Below are positions 8,636 through 17,478 of a DNA stretch of 64,000 nt, piece by piece. Location of the stretch: positions 496,001-560,000 of the forward strand of contig NZ_JANUGV010000002.1 of NCBI RefSeq assembly GCF_024753215.1, read 5' to 3'. Both the position numbers and the translations under genes were made by a program. The DNA comes from Massilia solisilvae (GTDB taxonomy: Bacteria; Pseudomonadota; Gammaproteobacteria; Burkholderiales; Burkholderiaceae_D). The notes below the pieces were generated by a model. The model was given only the letters and a program-made list of their open reading frames with translations, was not told where the DNA came from and ran no database searches. The stretch's first letter is position 1; the number at the start of each line of letters is the position of its first letter.

Positions 8636-9952
8636 CTACAGCACCCGCTCCGGCGGCAGCGTCACCACGAAGCGTGCGCCGCCCAGCAGCGCGTCTTCCA
8701 CCCGCAGCGAGCCGCCGTGCAGCGCCACCGCCTTGTGCGCGATCGACAGGCCCAGCCCAAAGCCGCCGGTGGCCCGGTCGCGGCTGCGGTCGAGCCGGTA
8801 GAACGGTTCGAAAATCCGCTCGCGCTCCTCCGGCGGAATTCCCGGCCCGTCGTCCTCGACCACGATCTCGAGCCCGCCCGCGGCCGGCCGGCTGGCCGAC
8901 AGCGCGATACGGCGCGTGGCATACTTTTGGGCGTTGCGCACCAGGTTCCCGACCGCGCGCGCGAGCAGGCGGCGGTCCGCGTCCACGCTGCCCAGGCTGT
9001 CGTCCGCGCTGCATTCGACGCTGTGCGCGGACGGCGGCAGCGCGTCGACGCACTCGCGCAGCATCGGCGCGACCGCGAACGGGGCCAGTTGCAGCGACTG
9101 CACGCTATCCAGCCGCGCCATGCCCAGCAGTTCGTTGACCAGTGAATTCAGTTCGGCCAGGTCGGCTTCCATCGCCGCCACCCGCTTCTTCAGGGCCGGG
9201 TCGTCGGCCTGAGCGGCGAGCAGCTCCATGCCGAATTCGAGCCGCGCGATCGGCGTGCGCAGTTCGTGCGATACCGAGTGCAGCAGGTTGCGCTGCGATT
9301 CGAGCAGCGACTGGATGCGCCCGGCCATGTCGTTGATGCGCTCGGCCAGCGGGTAGATGCTGGCCGACGGCTTCATGCGCGCGCGCGCGGTCAGCTTGCC
9401 GGCCCCGATTTCGTCGGCCACCCGCGACAGCGCCTGCAGTCCCTGCCAGTGCGAGCGCGACCACAGCGCGATCGGCGCCAGGAGCGCCAGCGCGACGATC
9501 ACGAAGCGCACGATTTCCATCTTGACCGGCACGCCCAGGTCGATCGGCAGGTTGCTGGCGCGGATCACGTCATGGTCGCTGCCGATGTAGCGCTCGCCCT
9601 TGAGGTCCACGCGCCGGTACAGGGTCTTCTCGCCCGGCACCAGCACCACATCGCCGCGCTCCAGGTCCGCCACCTGGCCGGGCGCCACCGAGTGGCGCGC
9701 TTCGTCCAGGTCGATCAGGTCGTAACGCACCTCGGACACCTCGCGCACCTTGTTCAGGCGCGTGAGCCATTCGTCCGCGCCAGCCTGGTCCACATAGTCC
9801 TGCAGCAGCACGATCGGCGCGGCGGCCTGGCGGCGCGCGATGTCCTCGACCGGGTCGCCGAACAGGCGGCTGATCGCCAGGTAGATCACGAAGGTCGCCG
9901 CCGTGATCGAGAGCATGACCAGCACGAAGAAGCGGAAGAAGATCCGGTTCAC
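8636..9952 (-). CDS. Two-component sensor histidine kinase (RstB-like)
   Basis: A 438-residue membrane kinase: first membrane helix (about residues 5-28), a periplasmic sensor region of roughly 120 residues, second helix (FVIVALALLAPIALW), HAMP, HisKA with the phospho-acceptor in SVSHELRTPIARLEF, and HATPase_c (NLVRNAQKYATR; EDDGPGIPP; FGLGLSIAHKAV). I chose the GTG at 9952 because it places the first helix at the N-terminus and has a G-rich site upstream; longer starts run through the intergenic repeats. No response regulator adjoins it. The likely partner is the OmpR-type regulator at 14614-15300, on the same strand but 4.7 kb away. Confidence 0.85.
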   Translation of the reverse strand: MNRIFFRFFVLVMLSITAATFVIYLAISRLFGDPVEDIARRQAAAPIVLLQDYVDQAGADEWLTRLNKVREVSEVRYDLIDLDEARHSVAPGQVADLERGDVVLVPGEKTLYRRVDLKGERYIGSDHDVIRASNLPIDLGVPVKMEIVRFVIVALALLAPIALWSRSHWQGLQALSRVADEIGAGKLTARARMKPSASIYPLAERINDMAGRIQSLLESQRNLLHSVSHELRTPIARLEFGMELLAAQADDPALKKRVAAMEADLAELNSLVNELLGMARLDSVQSLQLAPFAVAPMLRECVDALPPSAHSVECSADDSLGSVDADRRLLARAVGNLVRNAQKYATRRIALSASRPAAGGLEIVVEDDGPGIPPEERERIFEPFYRLDRSRDRATGGFGLGLSIAHKAVALHGGSLRVEDALLGGARFVVTLPPERVL

Positions 9953-10042
9953 GCCAACGCCCCGCCCTGCATGGTGTCGCCAATCTGTTGAAGCAAGTAC
10001 ATCCCCGAATTGTATAGGAGCAATGCTGTCATGGCGACAATA

Positions 10043-10069
10043 TACAAATTGCGGACAATTCCCCGACAT
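10043..10069. promoter_or_regulatory. Element shared by the two lipoprotein genes, copy 1
   Basis: A 27-bp block beginning TACAAATTG and ending CCCGACAT. It matches 24 of 27 bases with 11544-11570, in front of the paralogous lipoprotein gene. ACA triplets recur at 11-base intervals, as in OmpR-family direct-repeat operators. It lies between the divergent sensor kinase and lipoprotein genes. Role inferred. Confidence 0.5.
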
Positions 10070-10185
10070 CTTCGAGGGGATTTTGAATCGTGCGCTGCCT
10101 ACCATTGCGACATTGGTTTGCGGCCGGGCTGGACGGGCCGCTTGTGTTCAATCACCCGGCCTTGGCACGGGCAACAAGGATAGAG

Positions 10186-11427
10186 ATGAGCATGAACAAA
10201 CGAATTTTCGGGGCGGTACCGGCTCTGTTGGCGCTGCTGCTGGCCGGATGCGGCGGTGGCGGCGACGCCAAGGACGTGCAGATTGCGTCGCAAAAGGAAA
10301 ATGTGCCGGTCCCGCAGGCGCTGGATACGGCCGCTTTCATCAAGCTGGCGCAGGGCGAAACCTGCGCCGACCAGAAGAACCGCCTGTGGCTGATCGACGG
10401 CAAGCAAGTGTTCTGGGACCGCGCTTCGGCCCGCTGCCCGGACAACAGCTATTCGCGCAAGCTGTTCGGCGCCACCCCGGATGCGCTGTTGTGCTCGACC
10501 AGCGACTCGATCGCCGGCCCGCAGACCAGCTGCGCCAACGACACCGCGCGTGCGCTGTTCGACACCGTCCAGAAGAACCTGGAAGCGCCCAACCTGGGCC
10601 TGGACGCCAGCCACAAGGTCGAGCCGATCCCGTTCCAGTACAACGGCCCGGTGCTCGGCACCGCCATGCCGTTCACCACCCTGGCCAAGGAATCGAATTC
10701 CGCGATCACCCGCTCGCTCAACGTCGTGATCCGTGACCAGTCCAGCTTTGCGCAGTTGTGGGCCGATAACTATGCCAACAACAGCGTGGTGCCGCCGATG
10801 CCGGCGGTGGACTTTAGCCAGAACATGGTCATCGGGGTCTTCCTGGGCGACAGCAGCGTGGCCTGCGGCGGCGTGGCGATCGTCGACGTCCTCGCGACCA
10901 AGACCAAGGTGACGGTCGACTACGAGCGGCGCCACGCGCCCCCGGACACGGCCTGCATCGCAGTCGTCGAGCACCAGATGCACCTGGTGACGGTGGCCCG
11001 CAGCGACGCGCCGGTGGAATTCGTGGCGCACGACGCCAATGCCGTCCCGGTCAAGCTGATCGACTTCGTCGGCAATTCAGGCGTGCAGAATGCACGTGAA
11101 GTCGTGGTCAAGGACGCCGCCAGCTGGGCCGCCCTGTGGTCCGAGCACGCGGGCAAGGACAAGGCGTTGCCGGCCGTGGACTTCAGCAAGCAGATGGTCG
11201 TGGGAGTGTTCCTGGGCCCGGTCATGAGCTGCGAAAGCCTGCGCCTGGACGGCGCCACCAACGACGGCAAGCAGATCCGGGTGAGTTACACCCACATGCT
11301 GCCGCCGATGGGCGTGATGTGCATCGCCACGGTGGCCTATCCGTCGCAGCTGTTCGTGATCGACCGCAGCGACCTGCCGGTGGTATTTACAAAAGAAACT
11401 ATGCGCCCGGGCCAGCTGGGCCATTGA
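10186..11427 (+). CDS. Lipoprotein with two PrcB-like domains (paralog 1)
   Basis: A 413-residue lipoprotein: signal peptide with lipobox LLAGC, then a Gly-rich linker. Residues about 40-150 form a domain shared with the next gene (LWLIDGKQVFWDR; GLDASHKVEPIPF) with several paired cysteines. Two similar domains of about 100 residues follow, each with the pattern VV..D...W..LW, P.VDFS..MV.GVFLG, C..., then PV.FV/FT near the end. The VDF...MVxGVFLG pattern resembles the C-terminal domain of PrcB-like proteins; I hold this as likely, not proven. Start at 10186 has AAGGA five bases upstream. No catalytic motif is seen; a binding or inhibitor role in the periplasm would fit. Confidence 0.7.
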   Translation: MSMNKRIFGAVPALLALLLAGCGGGGDAKDVQIASQKENVPVPQALDTAAFIKLAQGETCADQKNRLWLIDGKQVFWDRASARCPDNSYSRKLFGATPDALLCSTSDSIAGPQTSCANDTARALFDTVQKNLEAPNLGLDASHKVEPIPFQYNGPVLGTAMPFTTLAKESNSAITRSLNVVIRDQSSFAQLWADNYANNSVVPPMPAVDFSQNMVIGVFLGDSSVACGGVAIVDVLATKTKVTVDYERRHAPPDTACIAVVEHQMHLVTVARSDAPVEFVAHDANAVPVKLIDFVGNSGVQNAREVVVKDAASWAALWSEHAGKDKALPAVDFSKQMVVGVFLGPVMSCESLRLDGATNDGKQIRVSYTHMLPPMGVMCIATVAYPSQLFVIDRSDLPVVFTKETMRPGQLGH

Positions 11428-11543
11428 CCGGGCGCGGCCCATCCCCGCGGGCCGCCGGGGGGGGCTCCGGTGGCAAGGGATGGCCAGTGGTTCAGGTCAG
11501 CGAGGCCGGCTTTGCCGGCCTTTGCGCATTGCAGCATCCGGGC

Positions 11544-11570
11544 TACAAATTGACGACAATTACCCGACAT
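11544..11570. promoter_or_regulatory. Element shared by the two lipoprotein genes, copy 2
   Basis: Second copy of the 27-bp block at 10043-10069, with three mismatches, 148 bases before the second lipoprotein ATG. Same 11-base spacing of ACA triplets. Confidence 0.5.
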
Positions 11571-11718
11571 GTATAGGCGGATTTCGCCCCGGCGCCGCCG
11601 TAAGATTTTTCATCATCAGGTTTTCCGTTTGCCCACCTGGTGCGCGAGTGTCGGTGGGTCTTTTTATTCGAGCGGGGTGCCGTCCACGGTGGACGACGTG
11701 CATCCCCAAGGGGCTGGA

Positions 11719-12954
11719 ATGGGTCTGCACAGGGTGCATGGTTGGGTTGGATCGCTGGTCACCGTGCTGGCGCTGGCCAGCTGCGGCGGCGGCGCGTCCG
11801 ACGCGCCCGCCCGGCAGGCAGGGCAGGCCGGCAGCGGCGGCCCGAGCGAGGCCCCGGTGGTCGCGGACTTCGTCCGGTTGGCCCAGCAGGAACCGTGCGG
11901 CGACCTGCGCAACCGGCTGTACCTGATCGACGGCAAGCAGGTGTTCTGGGACCGCGCCGGCACCTGCCCCGACAATGGCTACAGCCAGCGCCTGTTCGGC
12001 GCCAACCCGCAAACCGTGCTGTGCGAGGCTACCGACACGCTGGCCGGCATGAAGACCTTCTGCGCCAACGAGGCCATGCGCGCGCTGTTCGAGACGATCC
12101 AGAAGAACATCGGCACGCCCACGCTCGGGCTGGACGCCAGCCACAAGGTCGAGTTCATCCCGTTCCTGCCCAAGTCGGGCAGCGCCTTGCCGTTCCGAGT
12201 GCTGGCGCGCCAGTTCACATCGGGGGTGACCGTGGCGCAGAGCGTGGTGGTGCGCGACCAGGCCGGCTTCGAGCAGCTGTGGAGCCAGCACGTTTCGAAG
12301 CCCGCCCCGGTGCCGGGCATGCCGACAGTGGATTTTTCGACCAGCATGGTGGTGGGCGTCTTCATGGGCGACCGCCACAACTGCATGAACAGCATGGGCG
12401 TGGTACGCATCGGCTCCCAGGACGGCCGGATGCTGGTCGATGTCGAGGACGCCTCCGTGTCCAATTGGCCGTGCCCGCCGCTGGTTACCGCGCCGATGGA
12501 ACTGGTGGTGCTGGATCGCAATGACGCGCCCGCCGACTTCGTGCGCCATGCCACCGAGCGCCTGCTGACCACGGAGCTGGACCGCACGGCCTATTCGCTG
12601 GTGTCCGTGCCGCGCAGGGTCGTCATCAAGGATGCTGCCGGCTGGGCCGCGTTGTGGGCCCAACACGCCGGCAGCTCGCGGGCGCTGCCGCAGGTGGACT
12701 TCGGCACCCGGATGGTGGTCGGCGTCTTCCTCGGCCAAAGCGGCGGCGGATGCTACACGACGGACATCCAGAGCATCAGCAGTAACGGCAGCAAGATTAC
12801 CGTGCGTTACACCGACACCGTGCCTGGCCCGGCCTCGGTTTGCACGAAAAACATCACCAGCCCGGCCTGGATCGTTGCCGCCCCGCGCAGCGACATGCCG
12901 GTCGAGTTTGTCCGGGAAGTCGCCGAATTTCCGGGCCCCGAGCAAAGTTTTTGA
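11719..12954 (+). CDS. Lipoprotein with two PrcB-like domains (paralog 2)
   Basis: A 411-residue lipoprotein, clear tandem paralog of the preceding gene: lipobox LALASC, the same N-terminal domain (LYLIDGKQVFWDR, GLDASHKVEFIPF) and the same two repeated domains (VDFSTSMVVGVFMG and VDFGTRMVVGVFLG). The start at 11719 gives the signal peptide and has a GGGG-rich ribosome site; the frame is open from 11569 but lacks a signal there. The two genes together carry four copies of the VDF-type domain, from one internal and one gene duplication. Shared upstream elements suggest common control. Confidence 0.7.
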   Translation: MGLHRVHGWVGSLVTVLALASCGGGASDAPARQAGQAGSGGPSEAPVVADFVRLAQQEPCGDLRNRLYLIDGKQVFWDRAGTCPDNGYSQRLFGANPQTVLCEATDTLAGMKTFCANEAMRALFETIQKNIGTPTLGLDASHKVEFIPFLPKSGSALPFRVLARQFTSGVTVAQSVVVRDQAGFEQLWSQHVSKPAPVPGMPTVDFSTSMVVGVFMGDRHNCMNSMGVVRIGSQDGRMLVDVEDASVSNWPCPPLVTAPMELVVLDRNDAPADFVRHATERLLTTELDRTAYSLVSVPRRVVIKDAAGWAALWAQHAGSSRALPQVDFGTRMVVGVFLGQSGGGCYTTDIQSISSNGSKITVRYTDTVPGPASVCTKNITSPAWIVAAPRSDMPVEFVREVAEFPGPEQSF

Positions 12955-13011
12955 GAAAGAAAGCTTGCCAATAGGTAAAATTAGGTTAAGCCAACTTTCA
13001 AAATAGCTATC

Positions 13012-13875
13012 ATGAACAAGCTCCTTGCCCTGGCGCTGGCTACCGTAAGCGGCGCCGCCTGTGCCCAGACGCCGGCCATCAATCCGATGCCCGACGGCAG
13101 CCGGGATATGTACGCAGGGCTTGGCGTGCAGGTGGCTCCGCGCTACGACGGCTCAGAGCGGCACAAGACCTCCGCGGTGCCGGTGCTGCAGGTTCAGTGG
13201 AGCAATGGCATATTCATCTCCGGCACCAGCGTTGGCATGCACCTGACCAGCGAACCGTCGTTCGAGGTCGGTCCGCTGCTGCAGTACCAGCCGGGGCGCA
13301 GCGAAAATGGCTCGAGCAAGGGCCCGACCGGGATCGATGACGCGCTCGGCCTTGGCAGCAGCTCGCTGTTGCCGCCGTCGCCCTCGCGCATGGCCGAGGC
13401 CGGCAACCGCCTGGCCGGCATGGACAAGATCGGCGCACGCGTTCTGGGCGGCGCTTTCTTCAACTACTATTTGGCGCCGCAGTGGCGCCTGACCAGCAGC
13501 CTGCTGTGGGGCGCCGGCAACGAGCGCCACGGCGGCAGCGTGGACTTGGGCGTGCAGCGCCTGTCCACCGATATCGCGCCGCACCACAGCCTGTCGTTCT
13601 CGGCCGGCCTCAGGCTGGTCAACCGCGACTACAACCAGGCGTTTTTCGGCGTGACCGTACCCGAGGCGGTACGCAGCGGCAACCGCGCCTACACGCCCGC
13701 CGGCGGCCTGGAACTGGCGCGCGTGGGCGTGCGCTGGAACTGGTCGCTGACGCCGTCGTGGATGCTGACCACCAACCTGCAGGCCACGCGCCTGCTGGGC
13801 GCCGCCAAGGACAGCCCGCTCGTCGAGCGGCCCACCAATGTGACGGCCTCGACCGCCATCGCCTACCGGTTCTGA
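13012..13875 (+). CDS. MipA/OmpV family outer-membrane protein
   Basis: A 287-residue beta-barrel protein: signal peptide (MNKLLALALATVSGAACA), then alternating strands with the family pattern YAGLGVQVAPRYDGSERHKT near the start and a C-terminal aromatic residue (TASTAIAYRF). MipA/OmpV proteins sit in the outer membrane; some scaffold murein enzymes, and many are controlled by neighbouring two-component systems. It precedes the next gene by two bases and lies between the kinase and the regulator of a probable two-component pair. Confidence 0.82.
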   Translation: MNKLLALALATVSGAACAQTPAINPMPDGSRDMYAGLGVQVAPRYDGSERHKTSAVPVLQVQWSNGIFISGTSVGMHLTSEPSFEVGPLLQYQPGRSENGSSKGPTGIDDALGLGSSSLLPPSPSRMAEAGNRLAGMDKIGARVLGGAFFNYYLAPQWRLTSSLLWGAGNERHGGSVDLGVQRLSTDIAPHHSLSFSAGLRLVNRDYNQAFFGVTVPEAVRSGNRAYTPAGGLELARVGVRWNWSLTPSWMLTTNLQATRLLGAAKDSPLVERPTNVTASTAIAYRF

Positions 13876-13877
13876 CC

Positions 13878-14558
13878 ATGCGCCGCTCCCGCCACCTTCT
13901 CGCGTTGCTCGTCCTGCTCCAGGCTACCCGCCTGGCGGCAGCCGGCACGCTGGAAGGCGAGTGGGTCAGCTATCGCGACGCCTACCGGGCGATGGTCAGT
14001 TTCGAAAAATACGGCGGCGCCAAGAACCTGGTCCAGAACCAGGTGCAGGTGGTGCCCAGGGAAGGCGAGGCCGCCGAACTGGACCTGGACGGCAAGTCCA
14101 CCCACCTGAAGATCGCGCTTGACCCGACCGGGCGCGCCGTGTTCCCGCTGCTCAAGGCCGCGTACGACGAAAACGCGGTGCTGGCGCTGCCGCGCAAGGA
14201 CGCCCAGTTCGCGCTGCGCCCGCGGGTGTCGATCAACGTGCGCCCCGACGGCGCCTACGACACGGCCGACCTGCGCGCGGCCTGCGAGCAGGCGCTCGGC
14301 TACGCCCGCTACGTGGACGGCACGATGCGCTCGCGTCAGTGCGCCGGCGTGCGTTTCGTGTTCGACCGCAAGGCCGCGGGCACGCTCGCGCGCCTGCGCA
14401 GGGCCGATGGCAGCAGCGCCATGATGGCCGCCAGCGAGGCGCCGGCCTTCGCCGACGGCGGCCCATTGTTCCCTGGGGTGACCTACCGCTTTGGCGCCGA
14501 GCGCGCGCAAGTGCTCACCGCCAGCGCACCGGTGGCGATCACGCCGCTGTTTGAATGA
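13878..14558 (+). CDS. Secreted protein of unknown function, coupled to the MipA/OmpV gene
   Basis: A 226-residue exported protein with a signal peptide (MRRSRHLLALLVLLQATRLAAA). It starts two bases after the MipA/OmpV stop, so it belongs to that operon. The mature part is a single domain without cysteine motifs of note apart from AACEQ and RQCAG, and with the segment FEKYGGAKNLVQNQVQVVPR. I recognise no active site. Operon position suggests an envelope role alongside the porin-like protein. It ends 55 bases before the convergent response regulator gene. Confidence 0.7.
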   Translation: MRRSRHLLALLVLLQATRLAAAGTLEGEWVSYRDAYRAMVSFEKYGGAKNLVQNQVQVVPREGEAAELDLDGKSTHLKIALDPTGRAVFPLLKAAYDENAVLALPRKDAQFALRPRVSINVRPDGAYDTADLRAACEQALGYARYVDGTMRSRQCAGVRFVFDRKAAGTLARLRRADGSSAMMAASEAPAFADGGPLFPGVTYRFGAERAQVLTASAPVAITPLFE

Positions 14559-14613
14559 ACCCTTGAGTGTGGCGGGCTCAGGAGCCCACCCTGGGAATGC
14601 GCCCTCGGCGCCT

Positions 14614-15300
14614 TCAGTTCCACGCCGAGGGCGAGAACAGGTAGCCTTCGCCCCACACCGTCTTGATCTTCTCGGAGTCGGCGTCTTCGAACTTGCGGCG
14701 CAGCTTGGAGATGGAGTTGTCGATGCTGCGGTCCAGGCCATCGAACTCGATCCCGCGCATTTTCTTGAGCAGCGCATCGCGCGACAGCACACGGCCGGCC
14801 GATTCGGCCAGCACCAGCAGCAGCTTGTACTCGGTATTGGACAGCACGCACGGCTGGCCGCGCCAGGCGACGCTGCGGTCGGTGGTTGAGATGCGCAGGG
14901 TGCCGAATTCGAGCACGCGCGCGTCCACGCTGGTCTTGCCCTGGGCGCGCCGCAGCAGGGCGCGCAGGCGCGCCAGCAGCACGCGCGGCTGCACCGGCTT
15001 GTTGACGAAATCGTCCGCGCCCTGTTCCAGGCCGGACACCTCATCGTACGAATCCTCGCGCGCGGTCAGGATCAGGATCGGCACCTCGGACTGGTCGCGG
15101 ATCTGGCGGCACACCACCATTCCGTCCAGGCCCGGCAGCATGAGGTCGAGCACCACCACGTCCGGCGCGATCGCCTTGAAGCGCTCGACCGCCTGATCGC
15201 CACGCGTGACGACTTCAACGGCAAATTCGTAGCCGGACAGGTATTCAGTAACGAGCTCGGCAAGCCGCGCGTCGTCCTCGACCAACATCACTCGATACAT
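14614..15300 (-). CDS. OmpR-family response regulator (RstA-like)
   Basis: A 228-residue regulator: receiver domain with acidic pocket VEDD and phospho-acceptor Asp52 in VVLDLMLPGLDG, conserved Thr/Lys (ILTARE, NKPVQP), then a winged-helix DNA-binding domain (FGTLRIS; LSNTEYKLLLVLAESAG; GLDRSIDNSISKLRRKF; KTVWGEGYLF). The ATG at 15300 has an excellent AAGGAGGAG site. The probable partner kinase is at 8636-9952; four plus-strand envelope genes lie between them and are candidate targets. Confidence 0.88.
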   Translation of the reverse strand: MYRVMLVEDDARLAELVTEYLSGYEFAVEVVTRGDQAVERFKAIAPDVVVLDLMLPGLDGMVVCRQIRDQSEVPILILTAREDSYDEVSGLEQGADDFVNKPVQPRVLLARLRALLRRAQGKTSVDARVLEFGTLRISTTDRSVAWRGQPCVLSNTEYKLLLVLAESAGRVLSRDALLKKMRGIEFDGLDRSIDNSISKLRRKFEDADSEKIKTVWGEGYLFSPSAWN

Positions 15301-15505
15301 GCTCTCCTCCTTGAACCTGTCATTGTATGCGAGCAATAACCAAAAAGCGCATTTGCCGACCGCCTTGGACAAAGCGTTACAGTTTTAAGACACATTTGCG
15401 GGCGTCAATACCCGCCGTGCATGAGTTCGCTCGCTGGCCCGACCTCGGGCCGGACGAAGTGTGCAACGTATTCAGGCGGCCTGTTCAGCGAAGGATCAAT
15501 GCTCG

Positions 15506-16456
15506 TCACTGTGCGTCCGGCACGCTCTGTAAGGCCTGACGGGCCATGGCCAGGATGCCCGCATACGAGCCGGCCGCGGCAATGAACCGGCCGTTGTGGC
15601 AGAAGCCGGCATCGGGCACGCCGGTCACCGCCGCGAGCTCGGCGCCGCGCAGACCGGCCCACGGCGCGGGCAGGTCGGCGCGCGCCTCGAAGGTATCGGC
15701 AGTTGCCGGCACCGTGTGCAGCATGTAGCGCTGCTCGCTGAGGTTGTGGCTGATGACGAACAGCACCTTCGGCATTTCCTTGCGCACGACGGTGGCCCAC
15801 GGCAGCGCGCTGTTGGCAACGAACAGCAGCCTGCCGTCTTCCAGCACCTGCGCCTGGCGCACCTGGTCGACCGCGAGCGCCGCGCCGACCCGGTACTTGA
15901 CGGCATTGACCATCACGTCGACCAGCACCGCCATCGCGCGCCTGAACTGGCTCATCCGGAACGCCTCGGCCGCCTCGCCGTAGCCGAGCCGCTGTTCGTC
16001 CAGCCAGTTCGGATTGAAACCGGAAATCACCGCCGACAGCCCGTAGCCGCCAGGCGCGCTCTTCGCCGCGCCGACGTCGGCCAGGTCGAGGTATTGGACG
16101 ATGTCGGCATCGATGGCGTAGGCGATCTGTTGTGCCGTCTCGGCGGACAGTTGCTGGCCGGCGTGGGCCGCGGCCAACGCGACCACGCAGCGGGCGCCGT
16201 ACTCTTTCCAGACCAGGCCGGCGCTGGCGTAGGGCACGCCGTCCTGGCGGGTTGCGGAAAACCCTTTCTGGTGATGGTCGAAGCGGCCGGTGGCGGGGTC
16301 CCAGATGCCGCCCACGTCGATTGCAAAGTCGGCGCCCGCAACGGTGGCCGGGTCGCGCGTGCGCACGACGTCCGCATCGGGAAACAGCACAGCCAGTGTC
16401 GCCACTGCCCATGCGTCGTCCGCGTGAAACTTGCCCCCGTGCGTCACAATGACCAT
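15506..16456 (-). CDS. MYG1 family protein (UPF0160)
   Basis: A 316-residue protein of the MYG1 family, related to DHH phosphoesterases and reported as an exonuclease in eukaryotes. The metal-binding signatures are present: THGGKFHADD at the N-terminus, DVGG(x)WDP then RFDHHQKGF around residues 47-65, and AIDAD near residue 120. The ATG at 16456 follows GGAG. The 205 bases beyond its stop (15301-15505) hold only the regulator promoter region; nothing else is evident there. Confidence 0.82.
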   Translation of the reverse strand: MVIVTHGGKFHADDAWAVATLAVLFPDADVVRTRDPATVAGADFAIDVGGIWDPATGRFDHHQKGFSATRQDGVPYASAGLVWKEYGARCVVALAAAHAGQQLSAETAQQIAYAIDADIVQYLDLADVGAAKSAPGGYGLSAVISGFNPNWLDEQRLGYGEAAEAFRMSQFRRAMAVLVDVMVNAVKYRVGAALAVDQVRQAQVLEDGRLLFVANSALPWATVVRKEMPKVLFVISHNLSEQRYMLHTVPATADTFEARADLPAPWAGLRGAELAAVTGVPDAGFCHNGRFIAAAGSYAGILAMARQALQSVPDAQ

Positions 16457-16470
16457 ACCGTCTTCTCCAC

Positions 16471-16503
16471 AAAAAATCACACGGCCCGCGCTTGGGCGGG
16501 CCG
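16471..16503 (-). terminator. Rho-independent terminator of the DUF4239 gene
   Basis: On the minus strand CGGCCCGC and GCGGGCCG pair (16503-16482), followed by TGTGA and six T residues (16476-16471). It separates the DUF4239 gene from the MYG1-like gene. Confidence 0.75.
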
Positions 16504-16542
16504 CTAACGTGACAAGCGTAACATGAACCGGGTGCGCCCGGA

Positions 16543-17322
16543 TCAGGGCGGCGGGTTCATCGACTGGCGCAAGTCGAGCAGCGGCTGCTGGCTCACGGTC
16601 AGCACGCCTTCGCGCGGACGGTCCAGGTCCGCGATCAGGCCGATCACGACGGCGAACGTGAAGGCGACCGGCAAGACCGCGGGCGACCTGCGCCCGCGCG
16701 CAAGGCCCGCGTGGTAGCCCAGCGCCGCGAACGACAACACGGTGACGCCATACAGCGCGGCCCAGATCGCCGGCGCAATGCGGTTTCGCCCGTGGGCCAG
16801 CCGCTTGGCATGGATGTCGATCATCTCGTTGAGCGATTGCACAAACAGCCCGGCCACGATGGAATCGGGGTGCCTGGCGGCGATGGGAATGCTCCGTTCC
16901 CACAGGCGGGTTTGCAGCAGCTCGGAGCGGTGGATCAGTTGCTGCATCTGATGCGGATCGGTCGCGGCCAGCCGCAGGTCCACGTACTGGCGCAGCAGCG
17001 CGCGCAGCTCGTCGCCGCCTTCGGGCAGCATGGCGGCGCGCAGATAGGTTGTGCCGATTGCGTTGGCTTCGTCCAGCACGAGCTCCCTGCGGGTGTCGAA
17101 GCGCGAGGCCGCCAGGCCGAAGGTAAAGGCGAGCAGGAAGGCCAGCAAACCCAGCGTGGCGCCGACCATTTCCCCGAGCGCAGTGTCCTTCTCCTGTTCG
17201 GGTCGCCCAACGAATTTGCCGAGCCGGTAGCCGCCTTCGATCGACACCAGCACCAGCAGCATGATCGCGATGAGAAGCGCCCACAAGGGGAGCACGTCGA
17301 GCGGTTCGCCTGCAAACACCAT
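16543..17322 (-). CDS. DUF4239 membrane protein
   Basis: A 259-residue integral membrane protein with two helices near the N-terminus (LPLWALLIAIMLLVLVSIEGG and LGLLAFLLAFTFGLAASRF) and two near the C-terminus (IWAALYGVTVLSFAALG and VLPVAFTFAVVIGLIADL), enclosing a soluble helical section. This matches the bestrophin-like DUF4239 proteins. I chose the Met at 17322, which follows GGGGTG; an ATG at 17340 is the alternative. Function unknown; bestrophin similarity would suggest an ion channel but that is inference. Confidence 0.75.
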   Translation of the reverse strand: MVFAGEPLDVLPLWALLIAIMLLVLVSIEGGYRLGKFVGRPEQEKDTALGEMVGATLGLLAFLLAFTFGLAASRFDTRRELVLDEANAIGTTYLRAAMLPEGGDELRALLRQYVDLRLAATDPHQMQQLIHRSELLQTRLWERSIPIAARHPDSIVAGLFVQSLNEMIDIHAKRLAHGRNRIAPAIWAALYGVTVLSFAALGYHAGLARGRRSPAVLPVAFTFAVVIGLIADLDRPREGVLTVSQQPLLDLRQSMNPPP

Positions 17323-17421
17323 CTCGCACCCCGGATGCATGCGGCCCGCGACAAACGGGCCATCTGGCCAAACGTGCTGCCAGTGTACGTGAAGTGAGCG
17401 GCTTGGCGCGCCGGGCTGCGG

Positions 17422-17450
17422 AAACGACACGGCCCGCCGAGGCGGGCCGT
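17422..17450 (-). terminator. Terminator hairpin downstream of sodB
   Basis: A 10-bp stem, ACGGCCCGCC (17429-17438) with GGCGGGCCGT (17441-17450), followed on the minus strand by TGTCGTTTCC. Only a weak T-run, so termination may be partial. Confidence 0.55.
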
Positions 17451-17478
17451 ATGCGAGGTGCTGCTGCGGCGGCGAAGC

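Noticed and set aside
8140..8801. Longer plus-strand frame running from the small membrane protein through the terminator and repeat
   Set aside because: It crosses a terminator, a palindromic repeat and the convergent kinase gene in another frame.
15301..15505. A small gene between the response regulator and MYG1
   Set aside because: A 70-codon plus frame exists but lacks a ribosome site and recognisable features; the region is better explained as promoter DNA.
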